Origin: Pelomonas sp. SE-A7
GTDB lineage: Bacteria; Pseudomonadota; Gammaproteobacteria; Burkholderiales; Burkholderiaceae_C
Reading direction: 5' to 3'
NCBI RefSeq assembly: GCF_030345705.1
Contig: NZ_JAUASW010000001.1
Coordinates: 1,612,001 to 1,676,000 of the forward strand
Length of the DNA: 64,000 nucleotides
Part shown: positions 54,841 through 63,281 of the stretch, piece by piece
Layout: each line of letters begins with the position of its first letter
How positions within the stretch are numbered: position 1 is the stretch's first letter
The notes under the pieces: generated by a model
Told to the model about the DNA's origin: nothing
Database searches by the model: none
Seen by the model: only the letters and a program-made list of their open reading frames with translations
Translations under genes and position numbers: made by a program

Positions 54841-55137
54841 TCAGTGGATCAGACCGATCCACTCGCCCGCACTCTGGTAGCTCTCGAACAGGGTCAGCGA
54901 CAGCTCGCGCAGCTCGTCATGCCCGCTGGCATGGCCCTTGGCCAGGCGCTCGAAGGCATAGAGCCGGTCGTAGATCATCCGCGTGGGCTGCACCGAGATG
55001 CCTTGATCGGCCATCAGCTGCTGGAAATGTTCCAGTTCACCCATGGCGACCGGGCCGGCGATCAGGCTGCCCAGGTCCAGCGATTCGTCCTGCCACAGCG
55101 TGCCCGAGGCGGGAACCAGGTTGAGCGGGATGAACAT
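54841..55137 (-). CDS. Small hypothetical protein
   Basis: A 98-residue acidic, soluble protein. It reads PLNLVPASGTLWQDESLDLG, then a helical segment (YDRLYAFERLAKGH) ending GEWIGLIH. No known family is recognised and there is no signal peptide. It is convergent with the small membrane protein. Confidence 0.6.
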   Translation of the reverse strand: MFIPLNLVPASGTLWQDESLDLGSLIAGPVAMGELEHFQQLMADQGISVQPTRMIYDRLYAFERLAKGHASGHDELRELSLTLFESYQSAGEWIGLIH

Positions 55138-55244
55138 GGGCGGACCTCGTAACGGCTGATGCTTGTAGCCGCGATCATGCGGCCCGCCGCCAAAACTTAA
55201 GTCCGAATAAGCGGGCTAAGACCCCGCTGTTTCCGCTCAAGCCC

Positions 55245-55793
55245 TCAGCCCTGCGGCCGGCCGTGCAGGGCCGGGCCGGTGACCTGGATGAAGTCGTCCA
55301 GCTTCTGGCACCACTGGCCGGCGGCCAGTTCCAGTGCGTCCAGGCTCAGCACCTCGATCCCGGCATCGACCAGCATCTTGTCCGAGGCGCCATTGCTGGC
55401 GACCTGGTGCGGCTTCTTCTCCAGGAACACCACCCGCTTGATGCCCACCTGGATGATGGACTGCACGCAGCGCGGGCAAGGGTATTGGGTGGTGTAGATG
55501 GTGCCGTCGGTCAGCGGCAGCACCACGCAGTTGAGGATGGCGTTGACCTCGGCATGGACGATGTAGCTGTGGCGCGAGCGCAGCGGGTTGTCGTCCTCGT
55601 CGGACCAGTAGGACTCGTCCTCGTCGTTGCAGCCGCGCGGCAGGCCGTTGTAGCCCACGCCCAGGATCTTGTTGTCGCTGCTGGCGATGCAGGCGCCGTT
55701 GCGCTTGCGGCCGTCCTTGGAACGGGCCGCGGCCAGCAGGGCCACGCCCATGAACATGGAATGCCAGTGGATCAGCGGAAGGTTGTTCTGCAT
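55245..55793 (-). CDS. Deoxycytidylate deaminase-family zinc enzyme
   Basis: A 182-residue protein with the cytidine/dCMP deaminase zinc motif: HAEVNAI, with the catalytic Glu, and PCPRCVQSII, the two Zn cysteines. GVGYNGLPRGCND is typical of dCMP deaminase/ComEB. ATG 55793 (MQNNLPLIHW) starts the domain; the frame extends upstream without conserved content. dCMP deaminase feeds dTMP synthesis, but allied deaminases are possible. Confidence 0.88.
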   Translation of the reverse strand: MQNNLPLIHWHSMFMGVALLAAARSKDGRKRNGACIASSDNKILGVGYNGLPRGCNDEDESYWSDEDDNPLRSRHSYIVHAEVNAILNCVVLPLTDGTIYTTQYPCPRCVQSIIQVGIKRVVFLEKKPHQVASNGASDKMLVDAGIEVLSLDALELAAGQWCQKLDDFIQVTGPALHGRPQG

Positions 55794-55941
55794 GCGACGG
55801 CCGGCGGCGTAGAGAAGGAGGAAAAGACAGGGCGCGGCCAGTGTACCCAGGCCTTTCCCTCCCCCCTGGCAAGGCGGCTTGCCAGCCGCGGACGATTCGG
55901 AGACAGTCGCGGCCATTCCGAACCACGAGCCAGGATTCCCC

Positions 55942-57351
55942 TTGTCTGCCGTCCTCACTGGCGCCGCGCCCGCGGCCCCCTACATGCGCGACGACCGCGC
56001 CTTCCTCGGCCACCCGGCCGGCCTCGGCTGGCTGGCCTTCTGCGAGCTGTGGGAGCGCTTCTCCTACTACGGCATGCAGGCCCTGCTGGTGCTGTACCTC
56101 GGCAACTACCTGTTCATGCCGGAGAACATCGGCCAGGTGATGGGCATGGACTCGCTGCGCGCGGCCATCGAGCACTACACCGGCCCACGCTCCACCCAGC
56201 AGCTGGCCTCGGCGGTGTTCGGCCTCTACACCGGCTTCGTCTACCTGACCCCGCTGTTCGGCGGCCTGCTGGCCGACCGCCTGCTGGGCCGCACCAAGAC
56301 GGTGGTCATAGGCGCCTTGCTGATGTCGCTGGGCCATTTCCTGATGGCCTTCGAGGTGTTCTTCCTGCTCGCCCTCGCCTGCCTGCTGCTGGGCGTAGGC
56401 TGCTTCAAGGGCAATATCGCGGCCCAGGTCGGTGCGCTCTACAAGCCGGGCGACCAGCGCCGCGCCAGCGCCTTCCAGATCTTCATGATCGCGGTGCAGG
56501 TCGCCGTCATCGCCGCGCCCCTGGTCTGCGGCACCCTGGGCGAGAAGGTGGCCTGGCACTGGGGCTTCGGCGCCGCCGGCGTGGGCATGCTGATAGGCCT
56601 GGTGGTCTACCTGGCCGGCCGCCGCTGGCTGCCGCCGGAAGAGCCTCGCGTCCGCAATGCCGCCAGCGCGGAGCCCAAGCCGCGCATGACCCGCAACGAC
56701 TGGGCCAAGCTGCTGCTGCTGATCGCCCTGGTGCCGGTGCTGATGCTGTCCATCGTCGGCAACCAGCAATACAACAACGCCTTCCCGCTGTGGTCGCAGA
56801 AGCACATGGACCTGCTGCTGTTCGGCTGGCAGGTGCCGGTGACCTGGCTGCAGGCCATCGATGCGGTCTTCGCCACCGCCACCATGATCGGCTCGCTGGC
56901 GTTCTGGCACTGGTGGTCCAAGCGCCGCCGCGAGCCGGACGAGCTGACCAAGATGGCCCTGGGCTCGCTGATGGCGGCCTGCGCCCCGGCCCTGCTGGTG
57001 CTGGCCTCGGCCTCGATCGAGGGTGGCGGCGGCAAGGTCAGCCTGGCCTGGACCCTGGGCTACGCCCTGCTCAACGACCTGGGCTTCGCCAACGTGCTGC
57101 CGGTCGGCCTGGCCCTCTACTCCCGCGCCGCGCCGCTGCGCCTGGGCGGGCTGATGATTGGCATCTACTACCTGCACCTGTTCATAGGCAACACCTTCGT
57201 AGGCTGGCTGGCCGGCCTGCTGGAAGAGATGAGCGGCACGCAGTTCTGGGCCCTGCACGCAGGCCTGGTGGCCGCGGCCGGCGTGCTGCTGCTGCTGGTC
57301 AAGCTGCTGTTCGGCAAGGTGCTGACGCCCGAGCAATCCTTCCGCGCCTGA
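55942..57351 (+). CDS. POT/PTR-family proton-coupled peptide transporter
   Basis: A transporter of about 469 residues with 12-14 TM segments. The POT motif FCELWERFSYYGMQALLVLYL (ExxER-type) and GRTKTVVIGALLMSLGH are clear. The start is uncertain: TTG 55942 has AGGA six bases upstream and gives the longer N-terminus seen in relatives; ATG 55984 is the first ATG. Two bases separate its stop from the Crp/Fnr gene, suggesting shared control. It would import di- and tripeptides. Confidence 0.9.
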   Translation: MSAVLTGAAPAAPYMRDDRAFLGHPAGLGWLAFCELWERFSYYGMQALLVLYLGNYLFMPENIGQVMGMDSLRAAIEHYTGPRSTQQLASAVFGLYTGFVYLTPLFGGLLADRLLGRTKTVVIGALLMSLGHFLMAFEVFFLLALACLLLGVGCFKGNIAAQVGALYKPGDQRRASAFQIFMIAVQVAVIAAPLVCGTLGEKVAWHWGFGAAGVGMLIGLVVYLAGRRWLPPEEPRVRNAASAEPKPRMTRNDWAKLLLLIALVPVLMLSIVGNQQYNNAFPLWSQKHMDLLLFGWQVPVTWLQAIDAVFATATMIGSLAFWHWWSKRRREPDELTKMALGSLMAACAPALLVLASASIEGGGGKVSLAWTLGYALLNDLGFANVLPVGLALYSRAAPLRLGGLMIGIYYLHLFIGNTFVGWLAGLLEEMSGTQFWALHAGLVAAAGVLLLLVKLLFGKVLTPEQSFRA

Positions 57352-57352
57352 C

Positions 57353-58018
57353 ATGGATCTGCACGAGATGCTCGCCAAGTCGATCTGGGGTCGCAACCTG
57401 AGCCCGGTCGAACTGGCGCGCGTGCTCCGCGATGCACGCGAGCGCACGGTCGAGGCCGGCTCCGCCATAGTCCGCAGCGGCGAGCTGGCCGAGCATTGGT
57501 GCGGCCTGATCAGCGGCTTCGGCAAGATGAGCGTCAGCTCGGCCGACGGCCGCGAGACCAGCCTGACCAGCATCGCCACCGGCGGCTGGTTCGGCGAAGG
57601 CACCCTGATCAAGCGCGGCCGCTGGCAGTACGACGCCGTGGCCCTGCGCGACTGCCGTGTGGCCCTAGTGCCGCGCGACAGCTTCGAATGGCTGCGCGCC
57701 ACCAGCCTGCCGTTCAACCACCATCTGCAGGTCCTGATGAGCGCTCGCATGGGCCAGTTCATCGCCCGCATGTGCGACGACCGGCTGCTCGACTCCACGG
57801 CCCGCGTCGCCCATTGCCTGGCCGGCTTCTTCAACCCCGAGCTCTATCCCGAGCCGGGCAGCTTCATCGACATCCGCCAGGCCGAGCTGGGCCAGATGGC
57901 CGGCGTCTCGCGCCAGCGCGCCAACAAGGCCTTGCAGCTGCTGGAGCAGCAGGCGCTGATCCAGGTCGAGCGCCGCGGCGTCCAGGTGCTGGACCTGAAC
58001 GGCCTGCGCCACTACTGA
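57353..58018 (+). CDS. Crp/Fnr-family transcriptional regulator
   Basis: A 221-residue protein with an N-terminal cyclic-nucleotide-binding fold (about 20-120; GGWFGEGTLIKRG) and a C-terminal winged helix with LGQMAGVSRQRANKALQLLE. No Cys cluster, so not an Fnr-type Fe-S sensor. Immediately follows the peptide transporter gene and may regulate it. Confidence 0.92.
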   Translation: MDLHEMLAKSIWGRNLSPVELARVLRDARERTVEAGSAIVRSGELAEHWCGLISGFGKMSVSSADGRETSLTSIATGGWFGEGTLIKRGRWQYDAVALRDCRVALVPRDSFEWLRATSLPFNHHLQVLMSARMGQFIARMCDDRLLDSTARVAHCLAGFFNPELYPEPGSFIDIRQAELGQMAGVSRQRANKALQLLEQQALIQVERRGVQVLDLNGLRHY

Positions 58019-58022
58019 AGCA

Positions 58023-58466
58023 CTACTGAGCCGGCGGCGAGCCGGCCAGGAACTCCACCTCGGCGATCCAGTTGCGCTGGCGCCGGGCCAGGCGGTCGCC
58101 CAGGCCTTCGCCATCGAAGTCGGCCGAGCCGCGATTCAGCAACGCCGGGTCCAGACCTTCCAGCGCGTTGACGCTGACCACCGCAAGGCGCCGCCCCTCG
58201 ATAAGGCTGCTGACCACGGGCACGACGCCGCATTGGGCGCAGACATGGAAGTCCGCTGTCTTGGTGCCGAAGGCATAGCGCCGGTGCAGGCTCTCGTCCC
58301 GCACCCAGACCCGCAGAGAGCCGCCGGGGCTGGAGGTCCAGACCCCGCCATGTTTGACGCAGAAGCTGCAGCCGCAGGCCCGCGCCGGAATCTGCGTCGG
58401 CGCCCCGCTGGCCCAGCGCAGTTCGAAACTGAGGTTGCCGCAGTGGCAGCGTCCGGTGAGTCGCAT
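58023..58466 (-). CDS. GFA/CENP-V-family zinc protein
   Basis: A 147-residue protein with the Gfa zinc ligands: C7/C9 (GRCHCG), C31/C33/C36 (ACGCSFC) and C76/C79 (VCAQCG). The family includes glutathione-dependent formaldehyde-activating enzyme, though the exact activity of most members is unknown. ATG 58466 starts the domain (MRLTGRCHCG). Convergent with the Crp/Fnr gene. Confidence 0.9.
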   Translation of the reverse strand: MRLTGRCHCGNLSFELRWASGAPTQIPARACGCSFCVKHGGVWTSSPGGSLRVWVRDESLHRRYAFGTKTADFHVCAQCGVVPVVSSLIEGRRLAVVSVNALEGLDPALLNRGSADFDGEGLGDRLARRQRNWIAEVEFLAGSPPAQ

Positions 58467-58553
58467 CGCAGTCGCGCAGGCCCGTGGAGGAGCCCCGTTT
58501 CTACCGCTTTCGGCCAAGGCTTGCAGGCGGCAGGTCGCCATGCCCACGCTCGT

Positions 58554-59201
58554 TCAGCTCGCGCCCAGCGCGTAGCCCTTCCACTGCTCGTTGGAGATCA
58601 GGGTCGAGCGCGAGACCTTGAGCTTGGCGCAGCCATCGATGGCGCGAATGGCCTGCACCACCGACTTGGACAGGGCCGAATGCATCCAGGGGCTGAGCGA
58701 CACGCCGCGAATCGACGACAGCCGCACCGGCACGCCCAGTGCCGGCAGCTCCTGGTCTGCCGAGGTGTAGAGCACGCGGAACTCGTTCTCCGGCCGGTAG
58801 CCAATGCGCTTGATGAAGGGCAGCTCCTCGACCCTGAACTCGCGGCCGCGGGCCGCCGTCATGCTGAGGTAGTCCATGGGGCCGGTCTGAATGCCCGGAT
58901 GGGCCTCAAGGTCAAGGAGCAGCTGGTCGCGGTCGAACAGGATGCAGACGCCGGCCGGTCCGTTGGAGAACACACGCCAGTGGTGGTAGGTCTCGGAGGC
59001 CTGCGAGAAGCACAGAGCCAGCACCGACTTGAGCGCCCGACGCTCCTTGTAGACCGACATGAAGAACGAGTCGTTCTTGTCGTCCCAGGTCTTGGGGTCC
59101 AGCAGGGTCAGCTGCTGGTTGCTCAGCAGATGCAGCAGGGCCGGCAGGTCGGTGTAGCGCCGCAGGTGTTTGGGCGCCCTGGTCTTTTGTTCTTCGTTCA
59201 A
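58554..59201 (-). CDS. DUF2971-type protein
   Basis: A 215-residue protein beginning LRRYTDLPALLHLLSNQQL then LLDPKTWDDKNDSFF, the DUF2971 signature. VLALCFSQASETYHHWRVFS is the family's central motif. Role unknown; some members lie near defence genes, but here the neighbours are housekeeping. It lies 32 bp after rnhA on the same strand. Confidence 0.8.
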   Translation of the reverse strand: MNEEQKTRAPKHLRRYTDLPALLHLLSNQQLTLLDPKTWDDKNDSFFMSVYKERRALKSVLALCFSQASETYHHWRVFSNGPAGVCILFDRDQLLLDLEAHPGIQTGPMDYLSMTAARGREFRVEELPFIKRIGYRPENEFRVLYTSADQELPALGVPVRLSSIRGVSLSPWMHSALSKSVVQAIRAIDGCAKLKVSRSTLISNEQWKGYALGAS

Positions 59202-59233
59202 GTCCCGTCCCCCGTGCTGTCTGGCGCCGCGGC

Positions 59234-59710
59234 TCAGCGGCCGGCGCTGCTCACGCCACGGTTGGCCAGTTCATCGGCGCGCTCGTTGCCCGGGTCGCCG
59301 GCATGGCCCTTGACCCAGCGCCATTCGACCTCGTGCAGCTTGCACAGCGCGTCCAGGCGCTGCCACAGCTCCACGTTCTTGACCGGCTTGCCGTCGGCGG
59401 TCTTCCAGCCACGGCGCTGCCAGCCCGAGATCCATTCGGTCATGCCCTTGCGGACATATTCGCTGTCGGTATAGATGGTGATCTTGCAGCTGCGCTTGAG
59501 CGAGGCCAGCGCCTCGATAGGGGCGGTCAGCTCCATGCGGTTGTTGGTGGTACCGGCCTCGCCGCCCCACAACTCCTTTTCATGGCCGCCCGAGCTGAGC
59601 CAGGCGCCCCAGCCGCCGGGGCCGGGATTGCCCTTGCAGGCGCCGTCGGTGTAGATCGTGACCGCCGGCTTGGGCATGGCGGCGGGCTTGGGGGAAACAG
59701 TTTCGTTCAT
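59234..59710 (-). CDS. rnhA: Ribonuclease HI
   Basis: RNase HI removes RNA from RNA-DNA hybrids. The 158-residue protein has the catalytic set D22 (IYTDGACKGNPG), E60 (NNRMEL), D82 (YTDSEYV) and D146 (ERADELAN), and the assisting His in VKGHAGD (H136). ATG 59710 overlaps the methyltransferase stop by four bases. Confidence 0.97.
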   Translation of the reverse strand: MNETVSPKPAAMPKPAVTIYTDGACKGNPGPGGWGAWLSSGGHEKELWGGEAGTTNNRMELTAPIEALASLKRSCKITIYTDSEYVRKGMTEWISGWQRRGWKTADGKPVKNVELWQRLDALCKLHEVEWRWVKGHAGDPGNERADELANRGVSSAGR

Positions 59711-60486
59711 CGGTGCGTCGTCGTCTGTCGGTGTTGGGTGGCGACGGCCGGAGCCGTCTGCGGCGCAGCGGCCCGCTTGCTGCGCTTGGCAAGGCCCACG
59801 AGGCGCATGCCGTGGACCTTCTTGGTGGCCATGACGAAATAGACCGCGCCGAGCACCGGCCACCAGCGCGAGCCTATGCGTTCTATCCAGGACCAGCGTT
59901 CCAGCCAGCGCTCGCTCTTCAGCGGCGGACGGTAGGCGCCGAACTGGGCAGCCTCGACCTCGAAGCCGAGCAGGCGCAGCCAGTCGCGCAGCCGCCAGTA
60001 GCCTATGAACTCGCCGGTGCGCGGCATGAACAGCGGTCGGCGCGGGCCACCCGTCAGGCGGCCGAGATTCTGCCGCAAGCCCCAGAGGCTGGCGGGGTTG
60101 AAACCGTTGATCACCACGCGGCCTTCGGGCCTGAGCACTCGCTCGACCTCGCGCAGCGTCTGGTGCGGGTCGCGCGAAAGCTCCAGCGCATGCGGCAGCA
60201 TGATCAGGTCCAGGCTGTTCGATTCGAAAGGCAGGGCGTCGAAGTCGCAGCGCAGCACGGTGGTGCCGGCGATCTGCTGCCCCAGCGCGTCCTGGGCCAG
60301 CCAGCGGTGCGGCATGCGGTTGGCGCGCAGCGCCTCAAGCTCCGGCAGGCCAAGCTGCAAGGCATGAAAGCCGAACAGGTCGACCACGGCCGCGTCCAGG
60401 CGCTGCTGCTCCCAGTCCAGCAGATAGCGGCCCGGCGGGGTTTGCAGCCAGTCGGCCAACTCTACAATCGCGGCGTCACGCGTCAT
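59707..60486 (-). CDS. SAM-dependent methyltransferase (YafS-like)
   Basis: A 259-residue class I methyltransferase. LPFESNSLDLIMLPHALELSRDP is partly kept here as DALPFESNSLDLI and the motif IV-like MLPHALE. REVERVLRPEGRVVINGFNP is typical. It sits between rnhA and gloB, as yafS does in E. coli. Basic C-terminal tail (KRSKRAAAP). Substrate unknown. Confidence 0.87.
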   Translation of the reverse strand: MTRDAAIVELADWLQTPPGRYLLDWEQQRLDAAVVDLFGFHALQLGLPELEALRANRMPHRWLAQDALGQQIAGTTVLRCDFDALPFESNSLDLIMLPHALELSRDPHQTLREVERVLRPEGRVVINGFNPASLWGLRQNLGRLTGGPRRPLFMPRTGEFIGYWRLRDWLRLLGFEVEAAQFGAYRPPLKSERWLERWSWIERIGSRWWPVLGAVYFVMATKKVHGMRLVGLAKRSKRAAAPQTAPAVATQHRQTTTHR

Positions 60487-60488
60487 AC

Positions 60489-61274
60489 ATGAAACTCGTC
60501 GCCCTCCCCGCCTTCTCCGACAACTACATCTGGATGCTCCACGACGGCTCTCGAGCCCTGGTGGTCGATCCGGGTGAAGCAGCGCCCGTGCAAGCGGCGC
60601 TGACCCGGGCGGGCCTCAAGCTCGCGGGCATTCTAGTGACCCATCACCATGCCGATCATGTCGGCGGCCTGGCCGACCTGCGCTCGCAGTTCGACGGCCC
60701 GGTGATAGGCCCGGCGGCCGAGCAGATCGCCGGCATCGACCTCGAGGTCGCCGAGGGCGACCAGGTCGAGATGCTGGACCAGCGCTTCGAGGTGCTGGAC
60801 GTGCCCGGCCACACGGCCGGCCACATCGCCTTCCTGCTGCGCGAGCCCAGCGACGGCAGCGCGCCCATCCTGTTCTGCGGCGACACCTTGTTCTCGGGCG
60901 GCTGCGGCCGGCTGTTCGAAGGCACGCCGGCCCAGATGGTGCAGTCGCTGGACAGGCTGATCGCCCTGCCGGCCGAGACGCGGGTCTGCTGCGCCCATGA
61001 ATACACGCTGTCGAACCTGCGCTTCGCCCAGGCGGTGGAGCCGGGCAATGCCGATCTGGCCGCCTATGTCGATTGGTGTCAGGCGCAGCGCGCCAAGTCG
61101 CTGCCCACGCTGCCGTCCAGCATAGGCACCGAGCGGCGCATCAATCCCTTCCTGCGCTGCACCGAGCCTGAGGTCCGAGCCAGTGCATTGCAACAGCAAC
61201 CTCCCCTTGCCGACGACGCCGACCGCGTCGCGGTGTTCGCCACCCTGCGGCAATGGAAGAACGAGTTCCGATGA
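60489..61274 (+). CDS. gloB: Hydroxyacylglutathione hydrolase (glyoxalase II)
   Basis: A 261-residue metallo-beta-lactamase-fold enzyme that hydrolyses S-lactoylglutathione. The metal motif THHHADHVGG is at residues 51-60, and the C-terminal FLRC and RINPF segments bind glutathione. Its ATG is two bases from the ATG of the divergent methyltransferase. The stop overlaps the mltD start (ATGA). Confidence 0.96.
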   Translation: MKLVALPAFSDNYIWMLHDGSRALVVDPGEAAPVQAALTRAGLKLAGILVTHHHADHVGGLADLRSQFDGPVIGPAAEQIAGIDLEVAEGDQVEMLDQRFEVLDVPGHTAGHIAFLLREPSDGSAPILFCGDTLFSGGCGRLFEGTPAQMVQSLDRLIALPAETRVCCAHEYTLSNLRFAQAVEPGNADLAAYVDWCQAQRAKSLPTLPSSIGTERRINPFLRCTEPEVRASALQQQPPLADDADRVAVFATLRQWKNEFR

Positions 61275-62857
61275 GCTGGATGAACAAGACCCTAAGCCAT
61301 AGCAAGCCCGCCCTGCGCCCCCTCTGCCTCGCCCTGGCCGCCACGCTGCTCAGCGCTTGCGCCAGCACCCAAGCCCCGATCCCCATCTCCGTCCCGCCGC
61401 AAGCGGCCACGCCGGTGGTCAGCTTTGCCGCCGTTGAAGCCCCTGTCGTGCAGCCCACTGCGGCTCCCATGGTGGTCAAGCCGGCGCCCGACACCCAGCT
61501 GCTGGAAGACAGCCTCAACCCAGGACGCAAGATCGACCTCGACGCGCCCGCCGTTCATGCCGACATCTGGGCCCGGCTGCGCCAGGGCTTTGCGATGCCC
61601 GAGCTGGACAACGAGGGCGTGCGCCGCGCCGAGTTCTGGTACAGCGAGCGGCCCGATTACGTGGCCCGCATGACCGAGCGCGGCAGCCGCTACCTGTTCC
61701 ACATCGTCGAGGAGCTGGAGAAGCGCGGCATGCCCACCGAGCTGGCCCTGCTGCCCTTCGTCGAAAGCGCCTTCGTCACCGACGCCAAGTCGCGCGCCAA
61801 GGCCGTGGGCATGTGGCAGTTCATGCCGGCCACCGGCCGCGACTTCGCGCTGAAGCAGAACATCTTCCGCGACGACCGCCGCGACGTGCTGGCCTCGACT
61901 CGCGCCGCGCTGGACTACCTGGAACGGCTGCACAGGAAATTCGGCGATTGGCATCTCGCGCTGGCCGCCTACAACTGGGGCCAGGGCAATGTGGCCAAGG
62001 CCATCGCCCGCAACGAGAAGGCCGGCCTGGCCACCGACTACGAGAGTCTCAAGATGCCCGACGAGACTCGCTACTACATCCCCAAGCTGCAGGCCGTGAA
62101 GAACATCGTCGGCGACCCGGCGCGCTACAGCCTGAGCCTGCCCAAGATTGCCAACCACCCCTACTTCCTCAGCGTCAAGATCGACCGCGACATCGACGTG
62201 GACTTGGCCGCTCGGCTGGCGGAGATGGAGCTCGACGAGTTCAAGGCCTTCAACCCGCAGATGAACAAGCCGGTGATCCTCAGCAACGGCACCTCGCAGC
62301 TGCTGCTGCCCTTCGACAATGCCGGCCGCTTCGTCACCAACCTGGCCGAGCACCGCGGCCAGTTGGCCAGCTGGACCGCCTGGGTCGTGCCCAAGACCAT
62401 GAAGCCGGCCGATGCCGCCAAGCAGGTCGGCATGGCCGAGGCCCAGCTGCGCGACATCAACAAGATCCCGCCCAAGATGCTGGTCAAGAGCGGCTCCACC
62501 CTGCTGGTGCCGCGCACCGCCAAGCGCGACCAGGACGTGTCCGAGCACCTGGCCGACAACGCCGCCATCAACCTGGCGCCCGACGTGCCGCCGCTGAAGA
62601 AGCTGAGCTACAAGACCGGCAAGGGCGAGAGCGTGGCCACGGTGGCCGCCCGCTACAAGCTGCCGGCCAGCCAGGTGGCGCAGTGGAACAGGGTCTCGAC
62701 CAAGGCCACGTTCAAGCCCGGCCAGCTGGTGACCGTCTACCTGGCCCAGTTGCCGCCGTCGCCGCAGCAACGCGTGGCGAGCAGCAAGAAGGCGCCGGTG
62801 CAAAGGCCGGCCAAGGTGGGCGCGGCCCGCAATCCGGTGGCGGCCAAGGCCGGCTGA
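61271..62857 (+). CDS. mltD: Membrane-bound lytic murein transglycosylase D
   Basis: A 528-residue lipoprotein with lipobox LLSAC (C30), an SLT domain with catalytic E165 (LPFVESAFVT) and the AVGMWQFMPATGRDF and ALAAYNWGQGNV motifs. A LysM-like domain near residues 375-410 and another around 445-490 (GKGESVATVAARYKLPASQV). It cleaves peptidoglycan glycan strands. Start ATG 61271 overlaps gloB. Its stop lies in a hairpin loop. Confidence 0.94.
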   Translation: MSWMNKTLSHSKPALRPLCLALAATLLSACASTQAPIPISVPPQAATPVVSFAAVEAPVVQPTAAPMVVKPAPDTQLLEDSLNPGRKIDLDAPAVHADIWARLRQGFAMPELDNEGVRRAEFWYSERPDYVARMTERGSRYLFHIVEELEKRGMPTELALLPFVESAFVTDAKSRAKAVGMWQFMPATGRDFALKQNIFRDDRRDVLASTRAALDYLERLHRKFGDWHLALAAYNWGQGNVAKAIARNEKAGLATDYESLKMPDETRYYIPKLQAVKNIVGDPARYSLSLPKIANHPYFLSVKIDRDIDVDLAARLAEMELDEFKAFNPQMNKPVILSNGTSQLLLPFDNAGRFVTNLAEHRGQLASWTAWVVPKTMKPADAAKQVGMAEAQLRDINKIPPKMLVKSGSTLLVPRTAKRDQDVSEHLADNAAINLAPDVPPLKKLSYKTGKGESVATVAARYKLPASQVAQWNRVSTKATFKPGQLVTVYLAQLPPSPQQRVASSKKAPVQRPAKVGAARNPVAAKAG

Positions 62858-62871
62858 AGCCGGCCTTGGCC
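62842..62871. terminator. 13-bp perfect hairpin with the mltD stop codon in its loop
   Basis: GGCCAAGGCCGGC and GCCGGCCTTGGCC pair perfectly around a TGAA loop (62855-62858) whose TGA is the mltD stop. It lies between convergent mltD and the MAPEG gene, so it may end both transcripts, although no T-run follows. Confidence 0.6.
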
Positions 62872-62879
62872 AGCGCCGT

Positions 62880-63272
62880 TCAGGCGATCAGGAACAGGGC
62901 GATGCTGATCACCAGCCCCACCGCCCAGACCGCAGAGCGCAGCAGCGCCTTGTCGGTGACATAGAAGAAGATGTAGGCCAGCCGGGCCAGCACGAAGCCC
63001 ACGGCCAGGCCGTCGATGCGGCCCTGGGCGGCACCCATCTGCTGGGCGGCGAGCACGCCGGCGATGAACAGGGGCAGCGCCTCGAAGCTGTTTGCCTGCG
63101 CCGCATTGGCGCGGGCAGGCCAGCCATCCAGCCTTGCCAGCCAGGCACGCGGATTGTGGTTGTCGAAGCCGCCGTCGCGGCGGCGCTTGCCGAAGCCCTT
63201 GGACTTGGCCAGCCAGGCGCAGAACAGCGGCAGCAGGCAGGCCACGATCAGGCAGCCATGGGCAAGGGTCAT
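62880..63272 (-). CDS. MAPEG-family membrane protein
   Basis: A 130-residue protein with four TM segments. FDNHNPRAWLARL and NSFEALPLFIAGVLAA, followed by LARLAYIFFYV, match bacterial MAPEG proteins. ATG 63272 is chosen because AGGAG lies six bases upstream (63283-63279, overlapping the recR stop); the ATG two codons earlier directly abuts the SD. Enzymatic role, if any, unknown. Confidence 0.88.
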   Translation of the reverse strand: MTLAHGCLIVACLLPLFCAWLAKSKGFGKRRRDGGFDNHNPRAWLARLDGWPARANAAQANSFEALPLFIAGVLAAQQMGAAQGRIDGLAVGFVLARLAYIFFYVTDKALLRSAVWAVGLVISIALFLIA

Positions 63273-63281
63273 GCGCATCTC

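Noticed and set aside
55237..57834. A long minus-strand frame across the peptide transporter gene
   Set aside because: It is an antisense shadow. The plus strand has a clear POT transporter with TM helices and motifs.
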